NCBI GenBank assembly: GCA_017381035.1
Contig: JAFOCW010000034.1
Coordinates: 1 to 46,416, forward strand
Direction: 5' to 3'
DNA from: Clostridia bacterium
GTDB taxonomy: Bacteria; Bacillota; Clostridia; Oscillospirales; Acutalibacteraceae
Length of the DNA: 46,416 bases
Below, piece after piece: positions 8,040 to 15,406 of the stretch (position 1 is the first letter of the stretch; every line of letters begins with the position of its first letter). Below the pieces are notes generated by a model, which worked only from the letters and a program-made list of their open reading frames with translations, ran no database searches and was not told where the DNA came from. The position numbers were made by a program, and so were the translations under genes.

Positions 8040-9311
8040 ATGAAGGAATTTTTTAAAATTGACGAAAAATTGTTAGAGCTTGATATCAAGGCAAAAGAGC
8101 TGTGCCGTGATACCTTTGCCGAAATCGACAGAATTTCGGCGCATAATCAGCACAAGGTGCTGGCAAGCTTTATTAATAACCGTGTAAGCGAGGCCGACCT
8201 TGGTGTATCTACGGGTTACGGCTACGGTGACCGTGGCAGAGATACGCTTGAAAAGGTTTTTGCCGAATGTATGGGGGCCGAAGACAGCCTTATTCGCCAC
8301 AATTTTGTTTCGGGCACACATACCCTTGCGGTTATGCTTTTCGGTGTGCTCCGCCCGGGCGACACAATGCTCTGCCTTACGGGCAGACCCTACGATACCC
8401 TTATTGGTGTGCTTGGCATAGACGGCGAAAGCGACGGCTCGCTTAAAGATTTTGGCGTAAACTACGAAGAAATTGCTTTAAACGAGGAAGGCCGACCCGA
8501 TACCCCAAAAATCAAAGCTACCCTTAAAAATAAGTTTTACAAGGTTGCCTACATACAGCGAAGCCGCGGTTATTCACTGCGTCCTTCGCTAACGGTGGAA
8601 GAAATCGGACTTCTTGCCCGTGCGGTTAAGGAAGTTTCCCCCGAAACCTTGGTGCTTGTTGATAACTGCTACGGCGAATTTGTTGATACGTCCGAGCCTT
8701 TGTCGGTTGGCGCAGACCTTATTGCAGGCTCGCTAATTAAAAACCCAGGTGGCGGAATTGCCCCCACGGGCGGTTATATTGCAGGCCGTGCCGACCTTGT
8801 TGAAAAGTGTTCTTACCGCCTTACCTGTGCAGGTGTGGGCCGTGAAGTCGGCGCTTCGCTCGGCCATAACCGAGAACTGTTTATGGGTCTTTTTGCCGCA
8901 CCCCACACGGTTGGCGAAGCCTTAAAGGTTGCAGCCTACGCCGGCGCACTTTTTGAACTGCTTGGTTACGAATCTACCCCAAAATACAACGCTAAGCGTG
9001 CCGATATTATTGAAAGCGTACTGCTTAAAAATTCCGAAGCGCTTATTGCCTTTTGCCAGGGTATGCAAAAGGGTGCACCCGTTGACTCCTTTGTTACGCC
9101 TGAGCCTTGGGATATGCCGGGTTACGACGACCCCGTTATTATGGCGGCAGGCGCATTTACCCTTGGCGCTTCCATCGAGCTTTCGGCCGATGCTCCGCTT
9201 CGTGAGCCCTATGCCGCCTGGCTTCAGGGTGGGCTTAACTTTGCAAGCGGTCAGGCAGGGGTACTTCTTGGCGCACAAAGTATGATAGATAAAGGAATTA
9301 TTAAACTATGA
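8040..9311 (+). CDS. methionine gamma-lyase family PLP enzyme (aluminium-resistance-protein type, YnbB-like)
   Basis: This 423-residue fold-type I PLP protein matches the Met_gamma_lyase/YnbB group, annotated historically as an aluminium resistance protein. Motifs seen: GYGYGDRGRDTLEKVFAEC, HNFVSGTHTLAVMLFGVLRPGD, VLVDNCYGEF (the PLP-binding Asp) and AGSLIKNPGGGIAPTGGYIAG with the Schiff-base Lys. The physiological reaction of this subgroup is not settled, so the family name should not be read as proof of methionine cleavage. It starts two bases after the GNAT-like gene and overlaps the next start (ATGA). Confidence 0.88.
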   Translation: MKEFFKIDEKLLELDIKAKELCRDTFAEIDRISAHNQHKVLASFINNRVSEADLGVSTGYGYGDRGRDTLEKVFAECMGAEDSLIRHNFVSGTHTLAVMLFGVLRPGDTMLCLTGRPYDTLIGVLGIDGESDGSLKDFGVNYEEIALNEEGRPDTPKIKATLKNKFYKVAYIQRSRGYSLRPSLTVEEIGLLARAVKEVSPETLVLVDNCYGEFVDTSEPLSVGADLIAGSLIKNPGGGIAPTGGYIAGRADLVEKCSYRLTCAGVGREVGASLGHNRELFMGLFAAPHTVGEALKVAAYAGALFELLGYESTPKYNAKRADIIESVLLKNSEALIAFCQGMQKGAPVDSFVTPEPWDMPGYDDPVIMAAGAFTLGASIELSADAPLREPYAAWLQGGLNFASGQAGVLLGAQSMIDKGIIKL

Positions 9312-9976
9312 AACTAATTGCTAAAGACAAGGTCTTTTCGCTTCATTCCCTTCCCGACGGGTTTTTATATTCCTATTTGGTTGAGCAGGAAGGCGAACAG
9401 ATTACCGTCGGCTATAAAATGGTTACCTTTTCTACGGGTAAAATTTCCAACGTTACCAAAAATATTTATATGCTTACAAAATTCGGCTCGGCCTACAAAA
9501 GCTTTATAGGTAAAATTAAAAATTACCTTACCTGCTTTGCCATTCCGCTTGAAAGCGGCGACTGTTTTGTAATTGAGCTTGACGGTTCGGCCACCCTTTT
9601 CGGCGCCGAAGGCGAAGAAGTGTGGTCGGGCAAGCTGCTTTATAAAAAGAGCGCCCCCGGCGGCGTTGCGGTAAACGGCAACACTATCTGGATTTCCTAT
9701 ACCGACAGCAACGTGCTTATACGTTACGACCTTAAAACACTACGCCAAGAACTTCGCATCGGTGGCGAAAAATCCCCCTTTATAAAACCGACGGGGCTTT
9801 TCCCTGCAGGCAGTAAAATCTTTATTTGCAGTAAAAACGATAACTGCATCTGGAAGATGGACTGCACAAACTACACCACCGAAGTTTATTACAATTTCGA
9901 CGAGCCTGTTCGGGACTATAAGTTTATTACTAAATATGAAATTGTAGTTTTAGCTTCGGGTGTGTATCTGTTGTAG
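9308..9976 (+). CDS. small beta-propeller-like protein of unknown function
   Basis: The 222-residue protein is rich in beta-strand patterns spaced about 40 residues apart: SLPDGFLYSYLV, PLESGDCFVIELDGSATLF, VAVNGNTIWISYTDSNVLIRYD, LFPAGSKIFICSKNDNCIWKMD. This resembles NHL or YVTN-type propeller blades, although four or five blades is few. There is no signal peptide or membrane segment. It is the last gene of the murD operon, starting four bases inside the PLP enzyme gene and followed by a terminator at 9999. I do not recognise the family. Confidence 0.6.
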   Translation: MKLIAKDKVFSLHSLPDGFLYSYLVEQEGEQITVGYKMVTFSTGKISNVTKNIYMLTKFGSAYKSFIGKIKNYLTCFAIPLESGDCFVIELDGSATLFGAEGEEVWSGKLLYKKSAPGGVAVNGNTIWISYTDSNVLIRYDLKTLRQELRIGGEKSPFIKPTGLFPAGSKIFICSKNDNCIWKMDCTNYTTEVYYNFDEPVRDYKFITKYEIVVLASGVYLL

Positions 9977-9998
9977 GTGTAAGGTATAAGGTTTGTAG

Positions 9999-10024
9999 GG
10001 CGGCGCCTTGGTGCCGCCGTTTTT
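9999..10024 (+). terminator. probable terminator of the murD operon
   Basis: The stem ggcggc (9999-10004) / gccgcc (10013-10018) is followed by GTTTTT. It lies 23 bp after the last stop codon of the operon. Confidence 0.6.
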
Positions 10025-10027
10025 AAA

Positions 10028-10140
10028 ATAAAAAAGAATAAATAATAAAGAAGAAAAAAGGTGTCGCTTTGCGACTTATATAAAATCGCACCGTAGGTGC
10101 TCATTTTTTATTATTTTTTCTTTATTCTTTCGTTTGCGTC
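10028..10140 (-). repeat. AT-rich composite repeat with two mini-hairpins (copy 1)
   Basis: A/T-rich tracts flank two short hairpins, gtcgc-ttt-gcgac (10063-10075) and gcacc-gta-ggtgc (10088-10100). Read on the minus strand, this stretch matches the plus strand at 39739-39830 closely, including the order AT tract, gcacc hairpin, about 13 nt of AT, gtcgc hairpin, acctttt. No coding potential is seen. Confidence 0.7.
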
Positions 10141-10252
10141 GCAGACACCTTAATTTTGCCGTAAGGCAAAGCATCATTCGGCTAAGCCGAGCATCATACG
10201 CCTGTGGCGTGCATCGTTTCGCCAAAGGCGAACCTTAGTGCACCGCAGGTGC
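10141..10252. repeat. mini-hairpin array A1
   Basis: Five short hairpins follow one another: tttgcc-gtaa-ggcaaa (10155-10170), tcggc-taa-gccga (10178-10190), acgcc-tgt-ggcgt (10198-10210), ttcgcc-aaa-ggcgaa (10218-10232) and gcacc-gca-ggtgc (10240-10252). Most are separated by gcatcat-like spacers, so the period is about 20 bp. The stem sequence differs between units while the loop size and spacer are kept. The array runs directly into the 87-bp element at 10252. Confidence 0.85.
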
Positions 10253-10338
10253 GGCGCGTCGAGATGATTCCCCTCATAGGGGAAATGTCCGAAGGACAAA
10301 AGGGTCTGGGCGTAAGCCGTACCGTCGCGCCCTACACA
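10252..10338 (+). repeat. 87-bp interspersed repeat (copy 1)
   Basis: By eye this is identical over 87 bp to 26249-26335 in the opposite orientation. It contains nested hairpins (ttcccc...ggggaa, tgtcc-gaa-ggaca, ggc-gtaa-gcc) and imperfect terminal inverted repeats (ggcgcgtcg with ggcgcgacg at the other end). No open reading frame of its own is apparent. A rho-independent terminator follows it directly, as at the second copy. Confidence 0.9.
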
Positions 10339-10342
10339 ACTA

Positions 10343-10370
10343 AAAAAGGATGAGCGAAAGCCCATCCTTT
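10343..10370 (-). terminator. terminator of the DUF5067-like gene
   Basis: On the minus strand, AAAAGGATGGGC, a TTTC loop and GCTCATCCTTTT form a stem with a T-run at its 3' side. It starts immediately at the stop codon of the gene at 10371-10835. The loop region contains GCGAAAGC, known as an unusually stable mini-hairpin sequence. Confidence 0.75.
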
Positions 10371-10835
10371 TTATTTTAGTTTAAAAGTTTTTTGTTTGTC
10401 TTTTTCGAACAGACCGTAATCGGTTACTTCTACTTCAACGTCTTGGCTTACAGAGTCAAGTCTGTAGGCAACTTCGGCGCCATAACTGACCCCGCCCTTT
10501 ACGTTTTTATACATATCTTCGGTGTCGTAATTACATTCACGTGGCAGTTCATCCATATATTCGGTAAGGCTTACGCCGTTTTGGTAAACGTAAAAATCGC
10601 CTTCTAAGCTTAGGCAGGTGGGCTCTTTACCCTTATTGGTAAGCAGGTATTTTACTATTATTACGTCGTCGCCGTACCGGTCCTTACACAAACGGTAGCC
10701 TTCTATTTCTATTTCGGCCTTGGTGCCCATTGTGGCATCAAGAATTATGCCGCCGGTAATAAGCGGTAGGGGTGAAAAAATAAATACTGCAACTAAAACT
10801 GCAACAACTATTAAAACAATATGTCCTTTTTTCAT
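10371..10835 (-). CDS. membrane-anchored DUF5067-like protein
   Basis: The 154-residue protein has an N-terminal hydrophobic segment (residues 5-33, IVLIVVAVLVAVFIFSPL) and an extracellular beta-rich domain. The pattern VIIVKYLLTNKGKEPTCLS, followed by QNGVSLTEY, resembles the DUF5067 / DUF4352-type immunoglobulin-like domain found in many Gram-positive surface proteins. The segment CNYDTEDMYKNVKGGVSY fits the same family. Function is unknown. No lipobox Cys is present, so it is probably anchored by the N-terminal helix. It is a single gene with its own terminator. Confidence 0.75.
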   Translation of the reverse strand: MKKGHIVLIVVAVLVAVFIFSPLPLITGGIILDATMGTKAEIEIEGYRLCKDRYGDDVIIVKYLLTNKGKEPTCLSLEGDFYVYQNGVSLTEYMDELPRECNYDTEDMYKNVKGGVSYGAEVAYRLDSVSQDVEVEVTDYGLFEKDKQKTFKLK

Positions 10836-10930
10836 TAAAACACACCCTTTTGCTGTTTTATAACCTTATTTTAGCACATAACGCATCAGTCTTCAAGACG
10901 GAAACTGCAGGTTTCAGATTTAAGGTTTAA

Positions 10931-11036
10931 GGTGTACGTCGCAAAGCGACTCCTTAATTTATGCGAAGCATAACCTTCATGCACCAAAGGTGCCCTTCAT
11001 TATGCGAAGTATACCATCATACGCCGAAGGCGTGCA
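10931..11036. repeat. mini-hairpin array A2 abutting the pepF stop codon
   Basis: Units: gtcgc-aaa-gcgac (10938-10950), tatgc-gaa-gcata (10960-10972), gcacc-aaa-ggtgc (10981-10993), tatgc-gaa-gtata (11001-11013, one mismatch) and acgcc-gaa-ggcgt (11021-11033). Spacers are ccttcat and ccatcat, and the last gcatcat contributes the TGA stop of the neighbouring peptidase gene. The array is clearly homologous, in order and sequence, to the one at 30010-30113. Confidence 0.85.
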
Positions 11037-12734
11037 TCATTGTTCCAAAGGTGCTGAGCCTTTCAGCCAATTTATTATGGTTTTTGCGACCGAGTCTAAA
11101 ACCCCGTCTTCGTAAGGGAGTTTAAGACCTGCCGATAAAACAAGTTCTTCGAAGGTTTTTGTGCCTGCGCCGTCTACAAAGGCTAAATATTTGCTGAAGG
11201 CCTTTTTCCAATCTTCAAGCGACAATGAAAAGAACTGGAATGCCACCGCCTGCGCCATACAATAATCAATATAATAAAGCGGGTAAAGGTAAATGTGCAG
11301 TTGGTGCTGCCAGCCTGCGCCCCTGCTGTAAAAGGGTAAATCGGTAAGGTTTAGGTGGGGGCGGTATTCCTTTTCAAGCTTAAGCCAGACTTCGTTTCTT
11401 TCTTGTGGTGTTAAATCTTCGTTCTCATACATAATGTGCTGGAATTCGTCTACCATACAGCCGTAGGGTATAAAGTTCAAGGCGTCGGCGGTGTGGTAAT
11501 ACTGATACCTTGCGGTATCTTCACCGAAAAAGGCCTTATGCCACGGGGCCGTTAAAAATTCCATAGACATTGAATGCACTTCGCAGGCTTCAATGGTGGG
11601 CGAAGCGTAATCGGGTATAATGCCCTTTTTTGCCGCCCTGAAATATGCGAAGGCGTGGCCTGCTTCGTGGGTAAGCACATCTACGTCGCCAGAAGTTCCG
11701 TTAAAGTTCGAAAAAATGAAGGGGGCCTTATAAAGCGAAAACTCGGTGCAGTAGCCGCCGGGTGCCTTGCCGTCCTTGGAAAGCAGGTCGTAAAGCTCGT
11801 TTTCGCTCATAAACTCAATAAACTCTGCCGTTTCGGCGCTCATTTCCTTATACATATTTATAGCGGCGCTAAGCAGTTGGTCGGAGTTTCCCTTGGGGGA
11901 AACGTCGCCCTCCTTAAAAATTACGGCGTTATCGTAAAGGTGGAGCTCGTCTACGCCAAGCCTTTCCTTTTGGGCGGCTTTAAGTCCGGTTACGGCAGGC
12001 ACAATATACTTTTTAATCTGACTTCTGAACTCGGCCACCTTTTCGGGTCCGTAGCAGTTGCGGCCAAGGCGGTCGTAACCCATTTGAATATAGTTTTCGT
12101 ACCCGAGCATTCTTGCCTGACGGTTGCGCAGCTTAATAAGGCGGTCGTACAGCGAATCGAACTCGTCTTTATGGACTTCAAAAAATTCGGCATCCTTTAA
12201 AAAGGCCTTTTTGCGCACCTCACGGTCGGCCGACATTTTGTATTTTGTAAGCTTTGGAAGGGGCAGGGTTTCGCCTTCCCATTCCACCGTAGCCGAAGCA
12301 AAAAGCTTTTGATATTCCGACTGCAGTTTGTTTTCTTCGCTTGAGAGTTCAATTATTTCACTGCTGAAGCAACGAAGCGAAATTTCGGTGTTTTTAAAGA
12401 GCAGGTTGCCGTAATGCTTTTCGAGTTCTTGGCGGAAGAGTGTTGCCACCATGGCCTTTGAAATACCCTGAAATGCGTCGGTAACCGAAGGACCCACTTC
12501 GTCGAAAAAGTTGTTTTCACCGTCGTAAAATTCGTCCTTGGTATTAATTGTGTGGCGCACGTAGGCAAGGCTTCCTGCCGTTGAGTATTCTTCGCTAAGG
12601 CGGCACACTTCATCGTAGGCCGATATTATTTCGGCGGCAGTTTTAGCGCCTTCAATTCTTTCTTTTAAAACTTTAAGTTTTGCCTTTAAGCCTTCGGTAT
12701 CGGGACGGCTGTAGGGCATATCGCAAAATTTCAT
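11037..12734 (-). CDS. pepF: M3 family oligoendopeptidase
   Basis: This roughly 565-residue zinc oligopeptidase hydrolyses short peptides in the cytoplasm. The HExxH zinc motif is DVLTHEAGHAFAYF, with the third ligand in SPTIEACEVHSMSMEF about 25 residues later. YGCMVDEFQHIMY and YYIDYCMAQAVAFQFF fit the PepF/M3B family. I prefer the ATG at 12734 because AGGTG lies 6 nt upstream; a GTG at 12743 would overlap that site. A TATAAT hexamer at 12752-12757 (minus) is a possible -10 without a good -35. The TGA stop is formed by a hairpin-array spacer. Confidence 0.92.
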   Translation of the reverse strand: MKFCDMPYSRPDTEGLKAKLKVLKERIEGAKTAAEIISAYDEVCRLSEEYSTAGSLAYVRHTINTKDEFYDGENNFFDEVGPSVTDAFQGISKAMVATLFRQELEKHYGNLLFKNTEISLRCFSSEIIELSSEENKLQSEYQKLFASATVEWEGETLPLPKLTKYKMSADREVRKKAFLKDAEFFEVHKDEFDSLYDRLIKLRNRQARMLGYENYIQMGYDRLGRNCYGPEKVAEFRSQIKKYIVPAVTGLKAAQKERLGVDELHLYDNAVIFKEGDVSPKGNSDQLLSAAINMYKEMSAETAEFIEFMSENELYDLLSKDGKAPGGYCTEFSLYKAPFIFSNFNGTSGDVDVLTHEAGHAFAYFRAAKKGIIPDYASPTIEACEVHSMSMEFLTAPWHKAFFGEDTARYQYYHTADALNFIPYGCMVDEFQHIMYENEDLTPQERNEVWLKLEKEYRPHLNLTDLPFYSRGAGWQHQLHIYLYPLYYIDYCMAQAVAFQFFSLSLEDWKKAFSKYLAFVDGAGTKTFEELVLSAGLKLPYEDGVLDSVAKTIINWLKGSAPLEQ

Positions 12735-12782
12735 AATTATCACCTGTTTATATTATACTACCAATGCCGCATCTTTAAAAGA

Positions 12783-12811
12783 TTGATTTTTAAAATATTT
12801 TGTGCTAAAAT
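12783..12811 (+). promoter_or_regulatory. promoter of the RNase P RNA gene
   Basis: TTGATT (12783-12788) and TAAAAT (12806-12811) are 17 bp apart, with TGC directly before the -10 as an extended element. The predicted start, near 12818, coincides with the 5' end of the RNA. Confidence 0.8.
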
Positions 12812-12818
12812 ACATTTA

Positions 12819-13168
12819 CTCAGTCGGTTGGACGGCCGCGAATGGCATTTTTTGACCATTTGAGGAAAGTCCGGGCATCATAGGGCAGGGTAACGGCTAA
12901 CGGCCGCCGAGGGCAACCTTAGGGCTAGTGCAACAGAGATATACCGCCAACTTGTTTGGTAAGGGTGGAAAGGCGAGGTAAGAGCTCACCACGGGAACGG
13001 AAACGTCTTCCGTCTGTAAACCCTACCTGATGCAACACAGAATGAAACTATACATTTGCCCGATGTGTTTCGAAATGTGGCTAGAGCCTGCAGGCAACTG
13101 CAGGTCGAGATAGATGGTCGTCAGGAAGTTTTACTTCTATACAGAACCCGGCTTACAGACCGAGTGAG
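12819..13168 (+). ncRNA. rnpB: RNase P RNA, bacterial class A
   Basis: The catalytic RNA of RNase P removes tRNA 5' leaders. Diagnostic conserved segments are visible: gaggaaagtccgggc near the 5' end, the cruciform-region ggctagtgcaacagagat, and acagaacccggcttac near the 3' end. The P1 ends pair (ctcagtcggt with accgagtgag, one mismatch). The length of about 350 nt fits class A, as in most Clostridia, rather than the class B RNA of Bacillus. Confidence 0.95.
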
Positions 13169-13198
13169 AGCCCAAGTTTTTTGCTTGGGCTTTTTTTA
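13169..13198 (+). terminator. terminator of rnpB
   Basis: The stem gcccaag / cttgggc around a T-rich loop is followed by seven Ts (13191-13197). Confidence 0.92.
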
Positions 13199-13242
13199 TT
13201 TGCTTTAATGGCGCAAAACCACACTTTCTTTACCGCTACACC

Positions 13243-13271
13243 TTGACAAAACCCTTCAAATATGATAGCAT
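13243..13271 (+). promoter_or_regulatory. promoter of the SCIFF locus
   Basis: A consensus TTGACA (13243-13248) is followed after 17 bp by TAGCAT (13266-13271), with TGA before it as an extended -10. It lies 34 bp before the SCIFF start codon. Confidence 0.65.
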
Positions 13272-13304
13272 ATTAAGGTAAATTAACCTAAGGGGGTTAC
13301 ATAA

Positions 13305-13451
13305 ATGGAAAGAATTAAAACCTTATCTTCAAGAAATCTTGAGGCTTCTGCTAAAACCGGCGGTTGCGGCGAATGTCAGACTTCTTGCCAGTCTGCTTCT
13401 AAAACTTCTTGCTCTGTTGCTAACCAGAAGTGCGAAAAGGCTAAGAAATAA
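13305..13451 (+). CDS. scfA: SCIFF precursor peptide (five-cysteine variant)
   Basis: SCIFF is a ribosomal peptide that is cross-linked by the adjacent radical SAM maturase and is nearly universal in Clostridia; its biological role is unsettled. The 48-residue product begins MERIKTLSSRNLEAS and carries the SCIFF core CGECQTSCQSA at 21-31, then SKTSCSV. Family members have six Cys in about 45 residues. This one has five (21, 24, 28, 36, 43), because position 32 is Ser. Position 37, normally Thr, is also Ser. From memory, the characterised Clostridium thermocellum peptide forms its thioether between Cys32 and Thr37. The start has AGGGGG upstream, and a terminator separates the gene from the maturase. 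Confidence 0.93.
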   Translation: MERIKTLSSRNLEASAKTGGCGECQTSCQSASKTSCSVANQKCEKAKK

Positions 13452-13466
13452 TTAAATTTTAATAAA

Positions 13467-13496
13467 ATAGCCGCAGAAATCTGCGGCTATTTTTCT
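13467..13496 (+). terminator. intercistronic terminator/attenuator between SCIFF and its maturase
   Basis: A perfect stem, atagccgcag / ctgcggctat around AAAT (13467-13490), is followed by TTTTTCT. It lies between peptide and maturase, so most transcripts should end after the peptide and only read-through would express the enzyme. Confidence 0.85.
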
Positions 13497-13511
13497 ATGG
13501 AGTTGTAAAAT

Positions 13512-14879
13512 TTGATACACGCATATAAACTGGGCGGTTATAATATTGTGCTTGACGTAAACTCGGGCTGTGTGCACGTTGTCGACGAGGTTGCCTTTGA
13601 TATTATTTCCGATTACGATAAAAAACCGCAGGACGTAATTATTGCCGAAACCACCGCCAAGCACGGCGTTTCGCGCGAAGATGTTCTGGCCGTTTTTGAT
13701 GATATTGAAGAACTAAAAAAAGACGGCAAGCTGTTTACCGAAGATAAATTCAGGGCTCTTGCCAAGGAATTTAAAAAACGTCAGTCGGTTATAAAGGCGC
13801 TTTGCCTTCACGTAGCACACGACTGCAACCTTGCCTGCAAATACTGCTTTGCCTGCGAAGGCGAATATCACGGCCCCCGTGGCCTTATGTCCTTCGAGGT
13901 GGGCAAGCGTGCGCTCGACTACTTAATTGAACACTCGGGCACCCGTAAAAACTTAGAAGTAGACTTTTTCGGCGGCGAGCCGTCGCTTAACTTCGAGGTT
14001 GTAAAGCAACTTGTGGCCTACGGACGTGAAAAAGAAAAGGAAACGGGCAAAAATTTCCGCTTCACCTACACCACCAACGGCATTATTTTAACCGACGAAA
14101 TAATGGATTTTTGCAACAAGGAAATGAGCAACGTTGTGCTGTCGCTTGACGGCAGACCCGAAGTCAACGACCGTATGCGTGTAAACCGTGGCGGCAGTGG
14201 CTCCTACAGCACAATAGTACCGAAGTTCCAGAAGTTTATTGAAAAAAGGGACGGCAAAGATTATTACATTCGCGGTACCTACACCCGTTTTAATAAAGAT
14301 TTTGCGGCCGACATTCTGCATATGGCAGACTTAGGCTTTAAAGAAATTTCCATTGAGCCTGTGGTTGCCGACCCTGCCGCACCCTACGCTTTAAAAACCG
14401 AAGATTTGCCCGAACTGTTAGAGCAGTATGAAATTTTGGCAAAAGAAATGATAAAGCGTGAAAGACGCGGCGACGGCTTTACCTTCTACCACTATATGAT
14501 AGATTTAGACGGCGGCCCCTGCGTTGTAAAACGTGTTTCGGGTTGCGGTGTCGGAACCGAATATATGGCCGTAACGCCCGAAGGCGATTTCTACCCCTGC
14601 CACCAATTTGTTGGCAATCCCGACTTTTTGCTTGGTAACGTGTGGGATGGCGTTACAAATGCGGCTGTCTGCGACCAGTTTAAAAACTGCAACATCTATT
14701 CCCACGAAGAGTGCGATACCTGCTTTGCAAGAATGTACTGTTCGGGCGGTTGCGCCGCAAATGCCTACAATTCTACGGGAAGTGTTACGGGCGTATACAG
14801 CCTTGGTTGCGAGCTTCACAAAAAACGCATTGAATGTGCCATTATGATTAAAGCCGACGAAGCTTTTGGGGGTAAGTAA
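13512..14879 (+). CDS. scfB: thioether-forming SCIFF peptide maturase (radical SAM/SPASM)
   Basis: This 455-residue radical SAM enzyme installs the Cys-Thr type thioether in SCIFF peptides. The order is an N-terminal RiPP-recognition-like domain (residues 1-85, GGYNIVLDVNSGCVHVVDEV), the CxxxCxxC cluster at C105, C109 and C112 (CNLACKYC), DFFGGEPSLN, and a C-terminal SPASM domain with GCGVGTEYMAVTPEGDFYPC, CDQFKNCNIYSHEECDTC and MYCSGGCAANAYN. All cluster motifs look intact, so the enzyme should be active even though its peptide has lost one Cys. TTG start with GGAG 9 nt upstream. The next gene follows after two bases. Confidence 0.95.
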   Translation: MIHAYKLGGYNIVLDVNSGCVHVVDEVAFDIISDYDKKPQDVIIAETTAKHGVSREDVLAVFDDIEELKKDGKLFTEDKFRALAKEFKKRQSVIKALCLHVAHDCNLACKYCFACEGEYHGPRGLMSFEVGKRALDYLIEHSGTRKNLEVDFFGGEPSLNFEVVKQLVAYGREKEKETGKNFRFTYTTNGIILTDEIMDFCNKEMSNVVLSLDGRPEVNDRMRVNRGGSGSYSTIVPKFQKFIEKRDGKDYYIRGTYTRFNKDFAADILHMADLGFKEISIEPVVADPAAPYALKTEDLPELLEQYEILAKEMIKRERRGDGFTFYHYMIDLDGGPCVVKRVSGCGVGTEYMAVTPEGDFYPCHQFVGNPDFLLGNVWDGVTNAAVCDQFKNCNIYSHEECDTCFARMYCSGGCAANAYNSTGSVTGVYSLGCELHKKRIECAIMIKADEAFGGK

Positions 14880-14881
14880 AA

Positions 14882-15118
14882 ATGCTTAAATACATTTTTC
14901 CCTTGTCCTACCCCAAAAAAAGCGTTCTGCGCTCGGCAATAGGCTACTTTTTAGTTTACTTTTTGTCTTCGCTTGCCAAGGGCACACTTGTTTACTTTTT
15001 CGGCGAAGGCACGGCCCTTGGAAACCTTGGCGGCTACATTTCGCTTATAGCCACCGTTTACATTTTTATAGGTCTTTTGCTTTTATGCTTCGACCACCTT
15101 AAAATAGGAAGAAAATAA
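14882..15118 (+). CDS. small membrane protein coupled to the SCIFF maturase
   Basis: The 78-residue protein has two to three hydrophobic segments, around residues 17-30, 35-60 (partly polar) and 50-68, and a basic C-terminus (KIGRK). It starts two bases after the maturase stop and ends before a terminator, so it is the third cistron of the SCIFF locus. I do not recognise the family. A role in handling or exporting the peptide is possible only by position. Confidence 0.7.
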   Translation: MLKYIFPLSYPKKSVLRSAIGYFLVYFLSSLAKGTLVYFFGEGTALGNLGGYISLIATVYIFIGLLLLCFDHLKIGRK

Positions 15119-15121
15119 CAC

Positions 15122-15157
15122 GAACTCCACGCCAAACGGTGTGGAGTTCTCTTTTTA
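15122..15157 (+). terminator. terminator of the SCIFF locus
   Basis: The stem gaactccac / gtggagttc (15122-15149) is followed by TCTTTTTATTT. It also marks the left border of the oppositely oriented phage cassette. Confidence 0.85.
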
Positions 15158-15406
15158 TTTCTTAATAAACTGGTGGAAGGCTTCGTAAAGGCCGGTTGAA
15201 GCAAGTCCGCTTACAAGACCTGCCAAAATTACTTCGGCCGATACTTCCATATTAATCCAGATATTTAGTCCTGCGCCCAAAACACCCACAACGGCCGGTA
15301 TAAAGCGGTCGAAGGTATCTTTGGCAATTAAGTTTTTAATTATGTAGCCAACGCAAAGGCAGATACCTACCACTGCGAAGACCATATAGTCCTTTAAAAA
15401 ATCCAC
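15155..15406 (-). CDS. phage holin family protein
   Basis: The 83-residue protein has an N-terminal membrane helix (residues 8-27), a second hydrophobic stretch with FIPAVVGVLGAGLNIWINM, and a third with AEVILAGLVSGLASTGLYEAF. That last segment is typical of the Phage_holin_5/Hol44-type family. Holins form pores that let the lytic enzyme reach peptidoglycan. It is the last gene of the phage cassette and overlaps the upstream gene by one base. Confidence 0.88.
   Translation of the reverse strand: MDFLKDYMVFAVVGICLCVGYIIKNLIAKDTFDRFIPAVVGVLGAGLNIWINMEVSAEVILAGLVSGLASTGLYEAFHQFIKK

Noticed and set aside
8929..9285. 118-residue open reading frames on both strands inside the PLP enzyme gene
   Set aside because: Shadows of the real frame; no ribosome sites, and the PLP gene is complete.
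10141..10252. Possible CRISPR array
   Set aside because: The period is about 20 bp, the conserved part is the spacer-like gcatcat and the stems are palindromic; there are no 28-36 bp direct repeats with unique spacers and no cas genes.
10174..10365. 63-residue open reading frame through the repeats
   Set aside because: It is a translation of array A1 and the 87-bp element; such frames are typical artefacts of these repeats.
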